Assembly: GCA_973895155.1 (NCBI GenBank)
Contig: OZ316892.1
Coordinates: 29,264,001-29,328,000, forward strand
Direction: 5' to 3'
DNA from: Marsupella aquatica
Taxonomy: Eukaryota > Marchantiophyta
Length of the DNA: 64,000 nt
Part shown: in pieces, positions 30,922 to 44,590 of the stretch
Layout: each line of letters opens with the position of its first letter
Position numbering within the stretch: the stretch's first letter is position 1
Notes under the pieces: model-generated
What the model saw: only the letters and a program-made list of their open reading frames with translations
Told to the model about the DNA's origin: nothing
Databases searched by the model: none
Translations under genes and position numbers: made by a program

Positions 30922-31785
30922 GTTTTTATCCTGTATCCCAGTTCAACACCCCCTACTTTTTGGCAGTTTGATATACTCCCAGTTCAGCGCCCCCTGCTTT
31001 TTGGCAGTTTGATATACAACAGGTTCACAGGGACAAAACAGTACACTGAACAGTATATAAGTGCAGCGTGGATAAGTGCAGTCCAACCATGTAATCCCCT
31101 AATATTACAAGTATTTTCTTTGTAAATGCACCAAAAAATGCACTTTGCATAGGTGCAACACCACCCTCACTTACTAGTGCCCCATCAATTAGCTCATTAT
31201 TTCTGAATGCATGCACTTACCCATGTGTGCAAAATTGAAAGAACATGCACTTATTACATAGTGCATTCTGTGTATAAGTGCTGGCTGTTGGTGTCTTCCC
31301 GATCGCTCTTTCATGAATGTACTCCTATTTGTCTTCAATGAAATTATCCTAGTTATCATTAAAATTCACTTCATTTAAAATACTTCACTTACTTGTTGTC
31401 CTCTCATCTATCTATTCTAATGTGCAAGTTTTCATGGCTCGTAATAGTTCAATAAAACAAGCTTACATAACTAAGGAGTCCTCAAACTAATTTCTTGGGT
31501 CTCGTTCTTCTCTAGTTGCCTTGCAGGTGCAAAACTAAAATATATATAAGGTCTCATAATCATCAAGTTATGGGCTCCAAACTCCAATGGACCACTAAAG
31601 GGTGGTCCTCACAAGCACTGCGTCCAACAGAGTGGCCCATCCCCTCCATTCTTGCTTAGCTTTCCCTCTCACAAGTATATTATAACATAACTATATTATT
31701 CTTATAAGTATAATTATAATATAATATAATTAAGTTAGCAATTGTGCCTTTTCCATTTGTGTGGTCTTTTTACAAAAAGGGAAAG

Positions 31786-31819
<34 letters not shown>

Positions 31820-34535
31820 GCAAAAGCGCCAAACCAAACTGAGAGAAAGGATCCAAAGGCAAATTAAAGCTCTGGGTATATTTAGGGGTACCACATGTAA
31901 CCCTAGCCTAATATTAATATTCATATTTTAAGAAAAACTATTCTAAGAATATTCTCTATGTTAGAATATTAATTACCTATTTTACTTTATAAAATGTATA
32001 GGTTAGAAAATATTTGATAAATCCGAGTTCATAATACCTTCTTGTACCTCTAGCTTACGCCTATAAAAAAATTTGTTAACTTCCATCAAAAATATATTGT
32101 TTGGATCACACATGGTGTCTACAATTTTTGATAGTCGACCCCCTGAGAGCAAAAGACCCAACAAAGGTAGCAAAGGGAAAAACCCCCCAAGATGACCAAA
32201 GAGACCCAAAAAGCCATAGAGTCCCCACAACAACGATAGAACAAAAAGCCCACTAAGAAGTCAAGTAGATTAGAACCCTTTTGGCCGAAAACTGAAAAGC
32301 CAGGTAGAGCTCCAGTAAAGTGAAAGGCAATGACAGTCTAAAATATCAGTAATTTCTTCATGATCGTCCAATCGTTCAAAAGGAGACTTTGCATGCATGG
32401 CCAGTAACTTGAGTGAGGAGGACCATGGGCATATGCATGAGGTGAGTGCGGGGTTGGCAGGTGTGCGAGGACAGTGCAGGGTGGGCTGGTATTTTTGTCC
32501 AGCACCCTGATCTCTGCTCAATGACAACAACATTTTGTGTAAGGCACACAAATATATGGCTGTTATGACAACATTACCACAACATGCCCACAAAATGGAT
32601 ATTATCTTGGGATGGAAGCTTTATTTGGTGTGAAAGGTTGAGATCTGGTTGAAAAGGAAGGGGAAGATGCTTACATGATAATTATGCAAGTTTGGAAGAC
32701 ATGTGGAAACCCACCATGTGAAAGGCACAGGTTACGCACCATTATTAATGAAAAGAAAACACACTTTTTCATGGATCAAAATGTTGGACACGATGTGCGG
32801 ATGAAGTATTGCAACTTACGTGAACCACTCTAAAACATAACTTTCAATTCAAATGGCACCTTTTGTTTGTATAAATGCTCATCTTTTGGGGGGTGTCAAA
32901 TTGTGCTTGATCCATGGATTCCGGAGGTCAATTGTAGTGGTCCATCCAAGCATCAACTTCTAAATAAGTCACACTAATACCTTTCCCAACAAAATTCACA
33001 TTACAGTTATTTGTATGAGATTAAAATCTCCCACACAATGTCCCATGAAGGTTTGGACTTGGATGGGATTTGTCACTCCTACAGGATGGACCAAACATTC
33101 CAAGTGCAATACTTGGGTTGATCAAAAACCTCATGGGTAGTAACATAGTAATACATATAAAGGTCACATTTGAGATTCTAAGATTCCAAGAAGCTTGATT
33201 GGGAGACTTTAGTTCACCCAAAAACTGTCAAATACCATATCCTTAAATATCACGTCTGACCTTCTATGGTCAGTTCCTAAGGTCTCACTTGTTCTCATTT
33301 GACATGCCCCAATAGTCCCCATTTGAAACAAGCATTGACTAAGTCTAATAGCACAAGTCCATACTCTCTTACACCAATAATTGTGTGTAAGGCAAACTTT
33401 GGGTTTCTGACATCGGTCCAGGTCCAAAATGTGATACATTAACATTATAATCTGTGAAGTCCAATAATTTTTAGATTATACACGGGGAGAGTTTTTGAAA
33501 AAGAATACATATGTCAACTAAATTTGGGATACTGGCTGAAATTTGAGTTTACAAACAAGGCTACTACCTTTGCACATTTTACAGCCTACTGAGGCGGCAG
33601 GAGACACCCTTCTGGAATCCTTACCAGCTGACAGTCTTAGGCCCTTTGATTAGGTCGCTTTGGCCATGGCCACCATTGCATCCAAGCTTAGCATGTTGCA
33701 TAATGCAGAATTATGGACAGGAACCTGAATGCTTTTTCTTTGAATGTTAAAAGAAATGATGATAAAGATCATCATGCATGATCACCATTTTTACATACAT
33801 AATATCCCTAATCTTTCTTTCCATCCACACAAGTTTTGGTGGGGCCCTAGAGTTGAGGTATAAAGGTTTCACTCTAGAAACCTAGATCCTAACTCTAGCT
33901 TCTCATGGCCATTAATTATATAGTAGCTCCATAGCACCATCCCAACCTGTGGTTCATGCTCATGTTCTAATTTGTCAGCCGACCAAAAATGATTCTTATC
34001 TAGCATGTAATTTGTGATTGATACTATACCTAGCTTCCCCAACTCGTTCTTCTGTGGTATCACTGATTCACTGTACAGAATACAATTCACACTAGAAAAT
34101 AATTGTGTTTCGGAGGGAGATAAGGCTCTTGGGAAGAGCAGAGATTCAGTCTTTAGCTCCAAACAAGCCTCTTCCACTCAAGTCCATGACATACAAAGGA
34201 AATGCCAGGGTTTCATGAAGATGTTCGTAGTTGAACGGAAAGCTATTTCTTGGTATATCTCTTTAATGAACTCTGGGAAGAGAATACAGTAACAAGGCCC
34301 ACTGGACTTCAATATTTTCTGCCCCTTACGCCTGTAGAGAGGTTTCTAGCAAGCACATCTGCAGCAATACTGCTAAGTAACTACAGTGGCAGCCTCCACA
34401 TGGGTAAGGTCTTCAGGAGGCCAGCTTCTCACATTTACAAAACACTCAATAGAGATTGCAAAATTGTCATCATTACCAATGTGCATGTGACTCGAACTTC
34501 GAGATTTACATGTGTGCTTCTTAGGAAACATACGG
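30922..34535. other. Intergenic, no recognised gene
   Basis: AT-rich sequence with a TA microsatellite at about 31788-31816. Minus-strand frames at 33021-33221 and 33869-34177 show no recognisable domain. I see no RNA gene. Confidence 0.4.
31788..31816. repeat. (TA)n microsatellite
   Basis: About 14 uninterrupted TA dinucleotides. Confidence 0.95.
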
Positions 34536-36429
34536 TTAAGCAGCAGATTCGAGCTCTACAGCAGATTCATTGATGTCTTCAGCCCTTAGCTGGGCTGAAA
34601 CGTTATCAATGGCGGCATTGAGTTGTGCAATCTTCTCATTGAGACTTTTCCGTGTGCTCTGCTGATCACCAAACAACTGTGTTAGGCACTCTACGTCAGA
34701 TTTGACCAGAGGCCACCTTATGTCGATGTAAAAGTTCAGTGACCTTCTGACTGAGCATATTGGTTGCCTTCTGTTCATTGTCACCAAACAATCGGTAAGC
34801 ACAATTACTAAAGACATTACTAGAAAAGTTCCTTATACCTATGGGCAAGCACAACTGTACATACAAATCGCAAAAATTGCAGACAGTGACAGTGTTGCTC
34901 ACCTCAAGCCCCTCCTCGTCTTCAACATATTTGGGTAGCTTCTTTGGTGGACCTTCTACTTCTTCATCGTCCTGTGTCTCCTTTTCAGCTGCTGCAATCG
35001 ACTTGTTGACCTGAAATCATCCAGAGCCTCACTCTAATGAAGAGGTGTATAGAACTAGAGAGCAGAAGAATAAAGCCCGAAATGGAGAACCAGGACTGAC
35101 CTACCTGGGTGAAACTTTCACCATACATTTTCACATCAACACATTGTCATGTTGGTAATTTGAAACAAAGCTTAATCCTCATAAGGCAAACAAATCGGTC
35201 TACACCTCGGTTTTCTCTTGTTTAAGGAGTAGTCTTCGGGATAGCAAGTTACTACGTGAAACAGAATGTCCCCCAATCCCTTCCTGATGTCACTTTAAAG
35301 GCAATGTATATTTATATTCCCTCATAAATGTAAGAATCGATGGGGCAACCAGTTCTGTGCGAGCCTAGAAGCTATCCGGAGATTGCTTTCAACCCAATCC
35401 TGCTGGAACATAGAAGGAAACTTACCACTGGAGCAACAAGGTATCCAAGAGCGCCAAACAACACACCGCCAAGTAGGAATCCAGCAACGAAATCACCTGC
35501 ACCACCACCTCTCCTGCCACTGAAACAGATCCTAAGACATTTGTTGTACAAAGCATCCTTGGGAAATGTGCAATTGGATAGTATAGACAAAGTGAGCCCA
35601 TTCAGGATTTCAAAGGCTTCTCGAATCTCAAAATAGCTAACATGAACTATTGAGTATGACCACAAGTACAGAAAATGTCTTCACCTGTATTCGGCAGAAA
35701 CAACAAATTGTCGTCTTGAGTCACTTCGCTTGCCATATGCAACTCTGGCATGCCTCAAGGATTGTGACTTCCCCAACTTTAAGCATGGGATACTGACCAG
35801 CGATAACCCAGATGAGCGTGGTGTAGCCACTCCTGTACGGCACATGACAAGGGAAATCGCTAAATTACTTCAAAGCAGCTGTCACGAAACAAATCACAAG
35901 CATCTTGCCGTGCAAGCAAGCGTCCAGACTGGCTTGCAATCGCAGGAAGTGGCTCATGCAGAAAAGTTGGTCAAGAGTGTTACTTCTATTTAGAGAAAGA
36001 CCTAAACAATTGCATGACCATTTAAAATTTACTATGTACAGAAGCCATCGGACGAAGGTACAGAGTCAAACTCCAACAAATCTATCCTAGAAGGCGGTCA
36101 AAAAGGGCCTGAGACGAAAAGTCATCGCATTATAAGAGACAGAGTGCGCAACTACCACATCGTGAAGGCGAAATCACCAGAAGCGTCCGTTGTTCACCGG
36201 ACCTCCCAAAAGCGGACACGGAAGGACAACAGAGACCAACAAACAGCGTGGTTCGGACCAAACGAGCAAGAAAAGGGAGCGTAGAGAAGAACCCAGAAGA
36301 GACGAATGCATCAATCAACACCCCAATTCCACAAACCCAAGCGGGATCACAGCGTCACCCACCTGACACCACAGCCATTTGAGATGATAATGTAGCCGAT
36401 TGCATTGTGCTCACTGTGAATGTCGCCAT
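34536..36429 (-). CDS. Small plastid membrane protein (At1g42960-like), function unknown
   Basis: Five exons join in frame: 36363-36429, 35685-35832, 35426-35519, 34903-35010 and 34536-34658, giving 179 residues. Splice sites are GT-AG, with a perfect GTAAGT donor after exon 3. The N-terminal 75 residues are Ser/Arg-rich with few acidic residues, as in a transit peptide. A glycine-rich transmembrane segment follows (DFVAGFLLGGVLFGALGYLV, about residues 81-100), then an acidic stretch (DDEEVEGPPKKLPKYVEDEE) and a helical tail (STRKSLNEKIAQLNAAIDNV). This order matches the Arabidopsis family that proteomics places in the chloroplast inner envelope. The role is not known. Tandem repeats lie directly upstream of the start codon. 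Confidence 0.88.
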
Positions 36430-36475
36430 GGTAGATCCTTCACTTCCTTGCTAGCTCCTCACCTTCCTCCTCACT

Positions 36476-36660
36476 CACCTCACCACAACAGGGCCCAAAA
36501 GGGAGAGCAGATGAGAGGAAACTGGGGGAACAAGAGAGTAGTCACCTAAAGAAGCACTCACCTCACCTCACCTCACCTCACCACAACAGGGCCCAAAAGG
36601 GAGAGCAGATGAGAGGAAACTGGGGGAACAAGAGAGTAGTCACCTGAAGAAGCAGCAGGA
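36476..36660 (+). repeat. 98-bp tandem duplication upstream of the plastid protein gene
   Basis: CTCACCACAACAGGGCCC occurs near 36478 and 36576; both copies continue through GGGAGAGCAGATGAGAGG and AACAAGAGAGTAGTCACC. CTCAC pentamers separate them. This is 5' leader or promoter sequence of the minus-strand gene. Confidence 0.9.
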
Positions 36661-36682
36661 GAGAACGGGAGACAACAGGCAG

Positions 36683-36880
36683 AGAGTGCAGAGAGTGCAG
36701 AGACAAGCTCGGTGGAATATTGATGGGGAAGAACAGAGAGAGAGAGAGTGCAGAGACAAGCTCGGTGGAATAGTGATGGGGAAGAACAGAGAGAGAGAGT
36801 GCAGAGACAAGCTCGGTAGAATATTGATGGGGAAGAACAGAGAGAGAGAGTGCAGAGACAAGCTCGGTGGAACATTGATT
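36683..36880 (+). repeat. About 50-bp tandem repeat, four copies, GAGA-rich
   Basis: GTGCAGAGACAAGCTCGGT recurs four times with a period of about 50 bp, each followed by GATGGGGAAGAACAGAGAG. On the gene's sense strand this is a long CT-rich array about 250-450 bp upstream of the ATG. Confidence 0.92.
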
Positions 36881-36960
36881 GACTGAGGAATAGAATTGCA
36901 ACTTTGCAAGAAACGGCTCAACACGACTTCGGGATGTCCGCTGAGCCAGCATTGGCCTAT

Positions 36961-39900
36961 CCGCCCTCCCTCTTAAGAAGTGGCAAATTTTTTTTTTACT
37001 TTGGGGAATCGGAAACCCATAGCTGTTTATTCCAAAGCTACAGGTGAACCAAAACAGTGTAAATGTTTATAGCCAAACATAATAGTGGCCATATTTTTGT
37101 CCTCTTTTTTGTCTAAACTTGCCGACTACTGGTTTCGTTGAATTTAAGGAGAGGTGATGCCTAATCTGAGGCCATTCATTTCACACCCCCACCCTCAACT
37201 CTGGCTGCACCCCAAAAGTCATGGTCTAGAGGTTTCACCCTAAACCATAGGCCCTGAAGCCTAGCTTCATATTGGGCTTTAGTAGCTATAGATATGCTTT
37301 GCCACTATGTTTAGTTGAATTAATACTTTGCCATGTGTTAAGCTAGGGTTAAGGAAATGAATTTTGGGCCATCTCAAAATGATCCAATGGTGGCCAAATT
37401 TGTATGTGATTGTGCCCCCTGACACCTTTCAAATTGGGGGTGGGTCTCTTGCTGTCACAAATTAAAGGTGACAAGAAGCAGGATGACTGCAAGAGACCCA
37501 GGCCCAAGGTGGATGGTGGTGGCGGGATTAGGAGTGGGATGGACCAAATGAATAAGGGTGGAGAAGTGTTTCAACATGTTGATTGAGAATAGGTGCAAGA
37601 TGACCCTGTCAGATGGTTCCCAGCTAACCTGGCTAAGTATGTCTAACCCGTGGTGGAAAAGGAGCGGCAATGTATGTACTGTATTTGGACCAAAAAGTGG
37701 TAATCTATTAAACCTCAATTTTTTTATTTGCAAGTTTTTTAGGAGAATGTGTAAGTTTGTACTCTCCACCAAAATTGAGGCGGCTTTGTGCTCTTGTCTA
37801 CTTCCGAAAGTCCACCATCAGTATGATAATTATATTCTGCTGCAAGACTGTGGCTGTTAGACTAAGGAATCTCTTTGGTAAGGCAAGGACCGGAAAGAGA
37901 CAATACAAAACATTGTGAGCATAGCAAGGTGAGAGGGCATTAGAATTGAGTTTTTTTTCCTGTTAGGGAAAGCTCCCCCAGGAGGAAGTTGTTTCAAGTA
38001 AAGGCTCGAGGCTGCCTGCCTAAGGGCTTTTCTTTTGGAGTTCTCTTCACAGGGAGAGCACTAACTTACTTTGATCCCTACCGGAAATGACTTAAATTAG
38101 TGTCCAAACAAAGTGAGAATACATGCCCATGGTCAAATTCATGCCTCCTGCCCATGATGGAAGAGCGTCCAGTTAGAGATGAAACTTTTGGGCATGGATT
38201 AATTAGAGTAAACTGAAATTCTACTTTGGAAGTCTACCAGAGGTAACAAAGTCCTTGTGATTGTGCTTTTTCCCCGGGAAAAGACAAGGTCCTTTGTGAA
38301 TAGAAAGGCAAATGATGTTGGCAGTAGTGAAGCTTCTGTAATCTTTTTGAAAGTCAAGAGGCAATGACAAACCCTGTGGTCCTTGTCTATGTAGAGGCAA
38401 GAACGAGGGCAAGAAAAGACTTGTTTCCAATAAGAAGCTAACGTTCGTGCATGTGAATATGCCAAGTTTAAATTTGTTGTTGATGAAGCTAACTAAGGTC
38501 CTTCCTATGCATTTCTTGTTTTCAAAGCAGTTGAGACCCATGTGAGGGGCAGCACTCAATGCCTCCTGTGAGATGGGCACACACATGGTCTATGAACATT
38601 ACCACTCTTTTTACTACATAATTTACTAACATTGTCATCATGATGTTTTGCCAGACTACAGAGTTTGCCACTCTTGTGAGTTTGGTTACTACTTTGCCAC
38701 CTTTTTCCACTGCTAGCTAAGCAAAGGAACTCTGGTTAGCTTAGAAGGATCCAATGGTCAAAAGCCTAGCACTTTTCATCATCGGACAGTCATCAACATC
38801 CTCACCTCAGTCTCAATACCCTTGATCACCCTCGACCAGGGGAGATGGGCGACTGGGGCAGACAACCAAGATTGAAGGGCCAGAGTGTGTTCAAGTGGCA
38901 GCAAAGTAAGAGACCCAAGCCCAAAATGAGGGTTGAGAAGGGTCTTGTGGTTAGGGTAAAGGACATGTATGACCATCTGATAACAATAAATAATAATAAC
39001 TAATCTAGAAAAGTGGCAAATCTAGTAAATTATTTTCAAATTTTAATTTAACAGTCTTGCCAAAACAAATATCTACCAGTTATTAGTTAGCAAACATCAA
39101 ACTCATTTGTGTCCAATGATTACTATTAGAATATGTATGTAAAATATGCATATTTGTCTAAGATCTCATTTTTGCAATTCCAGGTTTTTACAATTTAATG
39201 CCTAGCCATTGAGAATAGATGCATTTGCTGCATATATTGTCCTCAGAGCCAAGCTCCCAGCATCCCCATGTGTTTTTTCCTATAGATATAGATAGAAGTA
39301 GTGGGGATGGGGGGGTGAAGCACTTGCTAACCTCCCTTCACTATGGCCCTTGCCGTAACAAAAGCCACAATTTTTAGAATGGCAAATAAAGGTCCTCATT
39401 ATCTTGCTATCTGGCAAGATTTGTTTGCAATAATAAATCTACCATCCTTGCTCTTTTAAATTAAGCTAAGTGTTTGGAGCAATAACTCTAATGTCCATGT
39501 GAATCTATTGAATAAATAATGTCCAAAGAGCCAAGTTCAATGTGTGTTTGTTTACTTAAATGCAAAGAATTGATTAACGTGTGGAGTTGATTCATTCCCC
39601 CGAGGAATCTTTAGACAGTAGTAGCTTGTTTTCTATGCTTGAGGAAACTGGAAGTTCCAGTTGAATCTACTATATATTGTTTACTTTTGGTGAACCTGAT
39701 ATCCCATATGCCAAAGGCAACCATTTCAGTTTAACAACTTATTTTTGTCATGGTAAATAATGTCTTCTATAATTGGTATGTGATATGGACTTGTTTCCAT
39801 GAGGGTCCAAAACAGTTTTCTGGAATCTATGCTACATCATGCTCCACCAAATTCTTGTAAAGTTTGTATTACCACCAATCTTGGTGATTTATGACTCCTT

Positions 39901-42900
39901 ATGGCCAGGTATAATGGGATGATGATGATATTCCCAACAATGCCGAATTCTGATATTTGTTAGAGTGCCACTATTTCTATTTTCTTGACTAGCTGCTGCT
40001 GTTTTTACCCCTGTCAACCAACGCTACTTATAACCTATATGCGGCTCTCATTCACTCCCAGCTGAATACTTTGCCACCTTGCTCCTTCCTGGTTGGCTGG
40101 CCCACTCCCCCGTCCCCCCCTGGTCAAGGGTGAGGGAGGGTGTTGAGGTTAACTTAAGGATGATCATGACCGTCTAATGATTCAAAACTTGGAAGATGTT
40201 GGCCATTTGGATCATTCAAAATTAATTACCACAGTTCTTTTCCTTAACCAGTGGTTGAAAAGGCGGCAATTATGTCAGTAGTAATTTAAGTGGAAAGGGT
40301 ATCAAAGTATGTGATTTGACAAAGGGATGGCAATGTGAATCTCAGTAAAAATTTAAAAGAGTGGAAACTTAGTAATGTAGCCTCCAAAGAATGGCCAAGT
40401 GACAAATCTCATATGCTGAACTTTTTAATTTAATCCATCATAATTTCAGTTCCATGCATGAACCTGACCAATTGATACTTAACAACATCCATGAGTTTTT
40501 CTCCAGGCATTGACACTTGCTGAAATTAGTTTGGTGACAATTAAGTTGACAGTTTGTTTGTTTTTTGGAAAGAGGGGGAGGGCATCCCAGCCCGACCATT
40601 CTCCCAGCTTGCCCTCAACATAACAAACAATCAACCTAGTTTTTTTCCACACAAATAGTACTGTATTTTCATTCTCTAAACAAAGTTTTTGTTGGTTGGT
40701 AAATGTTCTTTCACCACTTCTTGTACACAGGCTTAGTTTTGACCAATGACAAGTGGCCCATGTCTAAGGTCTGTTGTCGAGTATCATTTGTTTCTGGTTG
40801 GCTTGTGGCCTTTTGCTGGTAAAGGTCCTTCATGCAAAGAATGAGAACCGTTGCATATTCATTTTAACATTCATCTGGGTCTCTAGATTGTCTGTACTGG
40901 CCTTCTTGCATGTAGGCTGCCCTATCTTTTGAGGCCTTGAGTTCTCCCTAATTGCTGCTGCTAGGAGTGACTGGGCACAGCTTTAGTGGCCCTAGCCTCA
41001 TTTTGTTTTATTCAGATTTCACAGGTCAGGAGCTCAATGGTAGGGCAGTTTTGGCCTTTGCCCTTGGTTCTCCAGATGAGATGCCTGCCTGAGGAAGGGG
41101 TGCAAGCATGCAAATCTCAACCAATCATCCCATGCCATCCCATGCCATCCCTTCAGTTGAGGGCTGCAACAGTAAGGGGGTGCCCACATGCAAGATGGCC
41201 CTTACTTTGATGTTGTGGCCTCCCAGCTCAGCTTCCTTTATGTGTCCGACCCCTTGCCCGTTTGTTTTCCCTGAGTGTGGCTTTCCAATATATTGACACT
41301 GAGCGTTGTCTCTTGATTTTTTTGTTAAACTACTGTAGATCTCCATGCATGTAATACAGAGTGCAAGTGTATACAAGCTTGACGGTGTTGGTAACCCTGG
41401 CAAAGCACAATAGGCCAAGTTCCATTTGTAACCGTTTACAAGTCCCTTCCACATTGGGCTGAGTATCATGTCAGCAAGACATCAGAGCAGATTTTTGGGC
41501 AGATTTCCCTTGTTATGACTAAGACTTAGCTTGCATCATGAGCAAGGAGTAACCATGCAGACATGACCTTACAAAATGTCAGCTAAAGTGCAACTTTGTT
41601 TTGGGAATTAGAAGACAATGTCCGTCTAACATCATGATTGTTGCCACTTGGCATTACAAAAGTGCACATCCAAAATGCACTTCAGGTCTTCAATTATACA
41701 TTTGAGTACAAAAAGGTAGGAGGTGGAGCATGAAACTCAACAGTTAAACATCCAGCTCGCACACTACAGCTGTGTGTCAAGAGTGCCAAGTAGAAAGATT
41801 TATTTTGTTGTTATTCTGGGAATTTTTGTGTGTAAAGAAATGTGCCAGATTATACCAATGTTTATTAACTGGTGTTAAATTCAGCCAGGTTGTAAGTCCA
41901 GAAAGTAACGCTGAAACTTAGACTAAATACAAATTGGAATTCATGAAACTGATCGAAGCGCCCATAAACCACAAGATTTGACAAGATGCCCAGATTAGCC
42001 ATTTGCAACCCACATTGAAATGTTACCTTTTCTTGAGATAGCCTCTTTCTTTGCATAAGTCCGTACCTTTCGCAACATTGGAAAGTGCTTAGTTAGATCA
42101 ACTTCCCCAAAAGACTCCGGCCCTCCACCTTATGGTTTTTCTCTTACTCTTCAGGCTGGCTTCTGAGTTAAACCCAAGTTTGTTGTATAATGCACCTAAT
42201 GTTACAGTTCTCAAAAGTCTTTTGTCAATCAGTTCATGTCCTTGGGCATGACAACAAAGCTCTCTAACAAGAAATGTTTTCTCCTTAGTTGCTGATGGCA
42301 AGGCACCACTTACTGCTACTACTGTTATAAAAGCTAGTGTCAATCCATACTTAGGCTTTTTTAGGCACATATTGGTTTACATGGATCTCAAACTTGCCAA
42401 ATACTAAATCATAAAGTATGACTAATTTGTTTTGATCCTAAAGTGCTTGCTCAATCAACTTTAGGAGACAAGGTTGTTAAGTACTTTTGACAATGCACTA
42501 CTCTACAGTGAGGGGCTGATTTCTTGACAGGTTTGTTGATTGTGACGGTCTATCAATTAATAGGGGGTCTTCTCAGCTCTTGAGCTGTTTGTGCAGGAAC
42601 TCTTGACCAAATCCAATGCTTTCTGTAAATGAAGAATGGACGGGCAGACCTAAATCCATTCAGGAATTAACGACATCCATTTTGTGATTTTTGTAATTAT
42701 CATCGTTGGTTGTTTGTCATTGTAGGTTTAATGTGGCACTACCAATGCAAAAACAACCACAGCCTTTCTCTGTAAGTGGCAATTGTTGGTCCCCACTAAT
42801 GGGTACATGGGGAATAGTGCTACAACATATGCAATAGGTGGCAACCAACCCTTTTTTTAGTGGCAAAATTTTGCTAGATTCCACCTCTTCAAAAGGAAAA

Positions 42901-43939
42901 AATTGCTAGGTTCTGTCTCCCATGAGCCAGTTCCCATCTAACCACAAACCCCATTAGCCAGAATCCAACCATCATCCTGAAGTCTCTGGAGATCAATCTG
43001 ATGGTCAGAAAATAATGTAGGGAATTCAGATAAGGAACATTCCTAGCTTCTTCTCCTCCAGGGAAAGGTGACATATACCACAATTGCAGAAAAAGAGAAA
43101 CCTTAAGGAGTATGCTGGTGGTGCCTCTCCTTAGGATTTTTAAGATAGAGAAAATATTGTTAGAAGAACAAGTTTACAGCATCTCTTTGGCTCAACTCTT
43201 AAAGGTAGCCATGTCCACATTCATTCAGCCTATCCTTCATTATGCATCGAACTGATCACAATGACTTCAATGTTTCAAATGTTGCACGTTGCAAAGGAAT
43301 CCTATGAGCGACTCTCGATCCTTTTCTCAATCAAAGTCCCAAGTGGCATTACACCTCATCCAAATGTCCTGTAGCTTGTCTCTCTGCAGTAGCTCAAACC
43401 AGCTCATTTCCCAGAGGTTTCCCCTGACCAACGAGTTGGAGCAATGAAGAGTTCCACTTGGTTTTACTATGTAAATGAGAAAGATAGAATGGAAGATTGT
43501 CAATGAAGTGGGTATTAAGGTAGTTAGGACAGGTTCAATTTCATTTTAGACAAAGAAGTGATCATTCATGGTAAGACTCCTTTCAAAACATTCCCTTGAT
43601 ACTCTTCCGTCCATATAATCCATGTAATATTTCATACAATCCATGCAAAATATTACACTAGTTTGAAGGGTTTCTTATGTTCTTTTGGTATTTCTTTCTC
43701 TATAGTAGTCAAAGGATTTCTCATGTTCTCTTTGTATTCTTTTGTCCATAGTAGTTGAAGAGTTTCTTTCTGTCTATGTTTATTTCAAAAAATTGTCAAT
43801 TAAATTAAAAAATCAAAGAATTTGCCAGAAAAACACAATATATCTCAATCAGAACAGATCCAAAGGTTTTTTTTTTTACCCCTTTTTAACCCACTTCTTG
43901 GCTTATTTGAAATGTTACTTTTCAATTTTCCATTGTTTG
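36961..43939. other. Long intergenic region with old dispersed repeats
   Basis: No gene recognised in about 7 kb. Related segments recur in opposite orientations: 38700-38830 (minus) resembles 40090-40280 (plus) around CTGGTCAAGGGTGA, GGCCATTTGGATC and AAAAGGCGGCAA, and 37350-37560 has further relatives. Identity is low, so these are ancient copies of an unclassified repeat. Short ORFs here look like chance. Confidence 0.45.
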
Positions 43940-44590
43940 TATGGCTACAAGGTCCAACTAATTTTCTTTGTCTTGCCTCAAGCATGAATAGTCATGTTAG
44001 ATTCTTCTTGCATAACTAACCGTCGTTGTTTGTGACCAATTGTTTGCATAGTTACGGGTCCAACTATTTGTTTGGTCCCGCCTGAAACATGAATAGTCAT
44101 TTTAGATTTTTCTTGCATAACTAATTATTCTTGTTTGTGACCAATAGCACTGCTGTGAGTGCATATGCATTTTGGAAGGAGCTTCGCATGGGGGTGCATA
44201 ACTAATAAGTCTTTCTTATGTGGGGTCCAACTATTTTCTTTGTCTTGTCTCAAACATGAAGAGCCTTGTTAGATTTTCCTTGCATAGCTAACATGTTGGA
44301 TTTTTCTGGCATAGCTAACACTTGTTGTTTGTGGTCAATATAGCTAACTCTTGTTGTTTGTGGCCAATTTTCCTTGCATAATTAACATGTTGGATTTTTC
44401 TGGCATAGCTAACACTTGTTGTTTGTGGTCAATATCTTGTTTGTGGGTGTTGTTTGTGGTCAATATCTTGTTTGTGGCCAATAGTGGCCAATAGTGCTGA
44501 TGTGAGTGCATATGCATTTTGGAAGGAATGAGCTTGAGGGAGTGGGGGGGGGGGGCGTGGCGGTCCATAAATACTCAGTCTTTCTTATGT
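43940..44590 (+). repeat. Decayed tandem array (GGTCCAACTA ... TTGCATAACTAA ... TTGTTTGTG)
   Basis: The ordered blocks GGTCCAACTA, AAACATGAA, TTAGATTTTTCTTGCATA and CTTGTTGTTTGTGG repeat from 43946, 44056 and 44223, with shorter partial repeats to 44475. A longer block, GTGAGTGCATATGCATTTTG, occurs at 44156 and about 44502. A run of G ends the array. Confidence 0.7.

Noticed and set aside
30859-31125. Plus-strand ORF starting like the methyltransferase transit peptide
   Set aside because: Only the first seven codons come from the inverted-repeat arm; the rest is unrelated non-coding sequence.
36573-36952. Three overlapping minus-strand ORFs with LSLHSL/STELVSAL repeats
   Set aside because: All three frames are open because of the 50-bp CT-rich tandem repeat, which is a property of the repeat and not of a protein.
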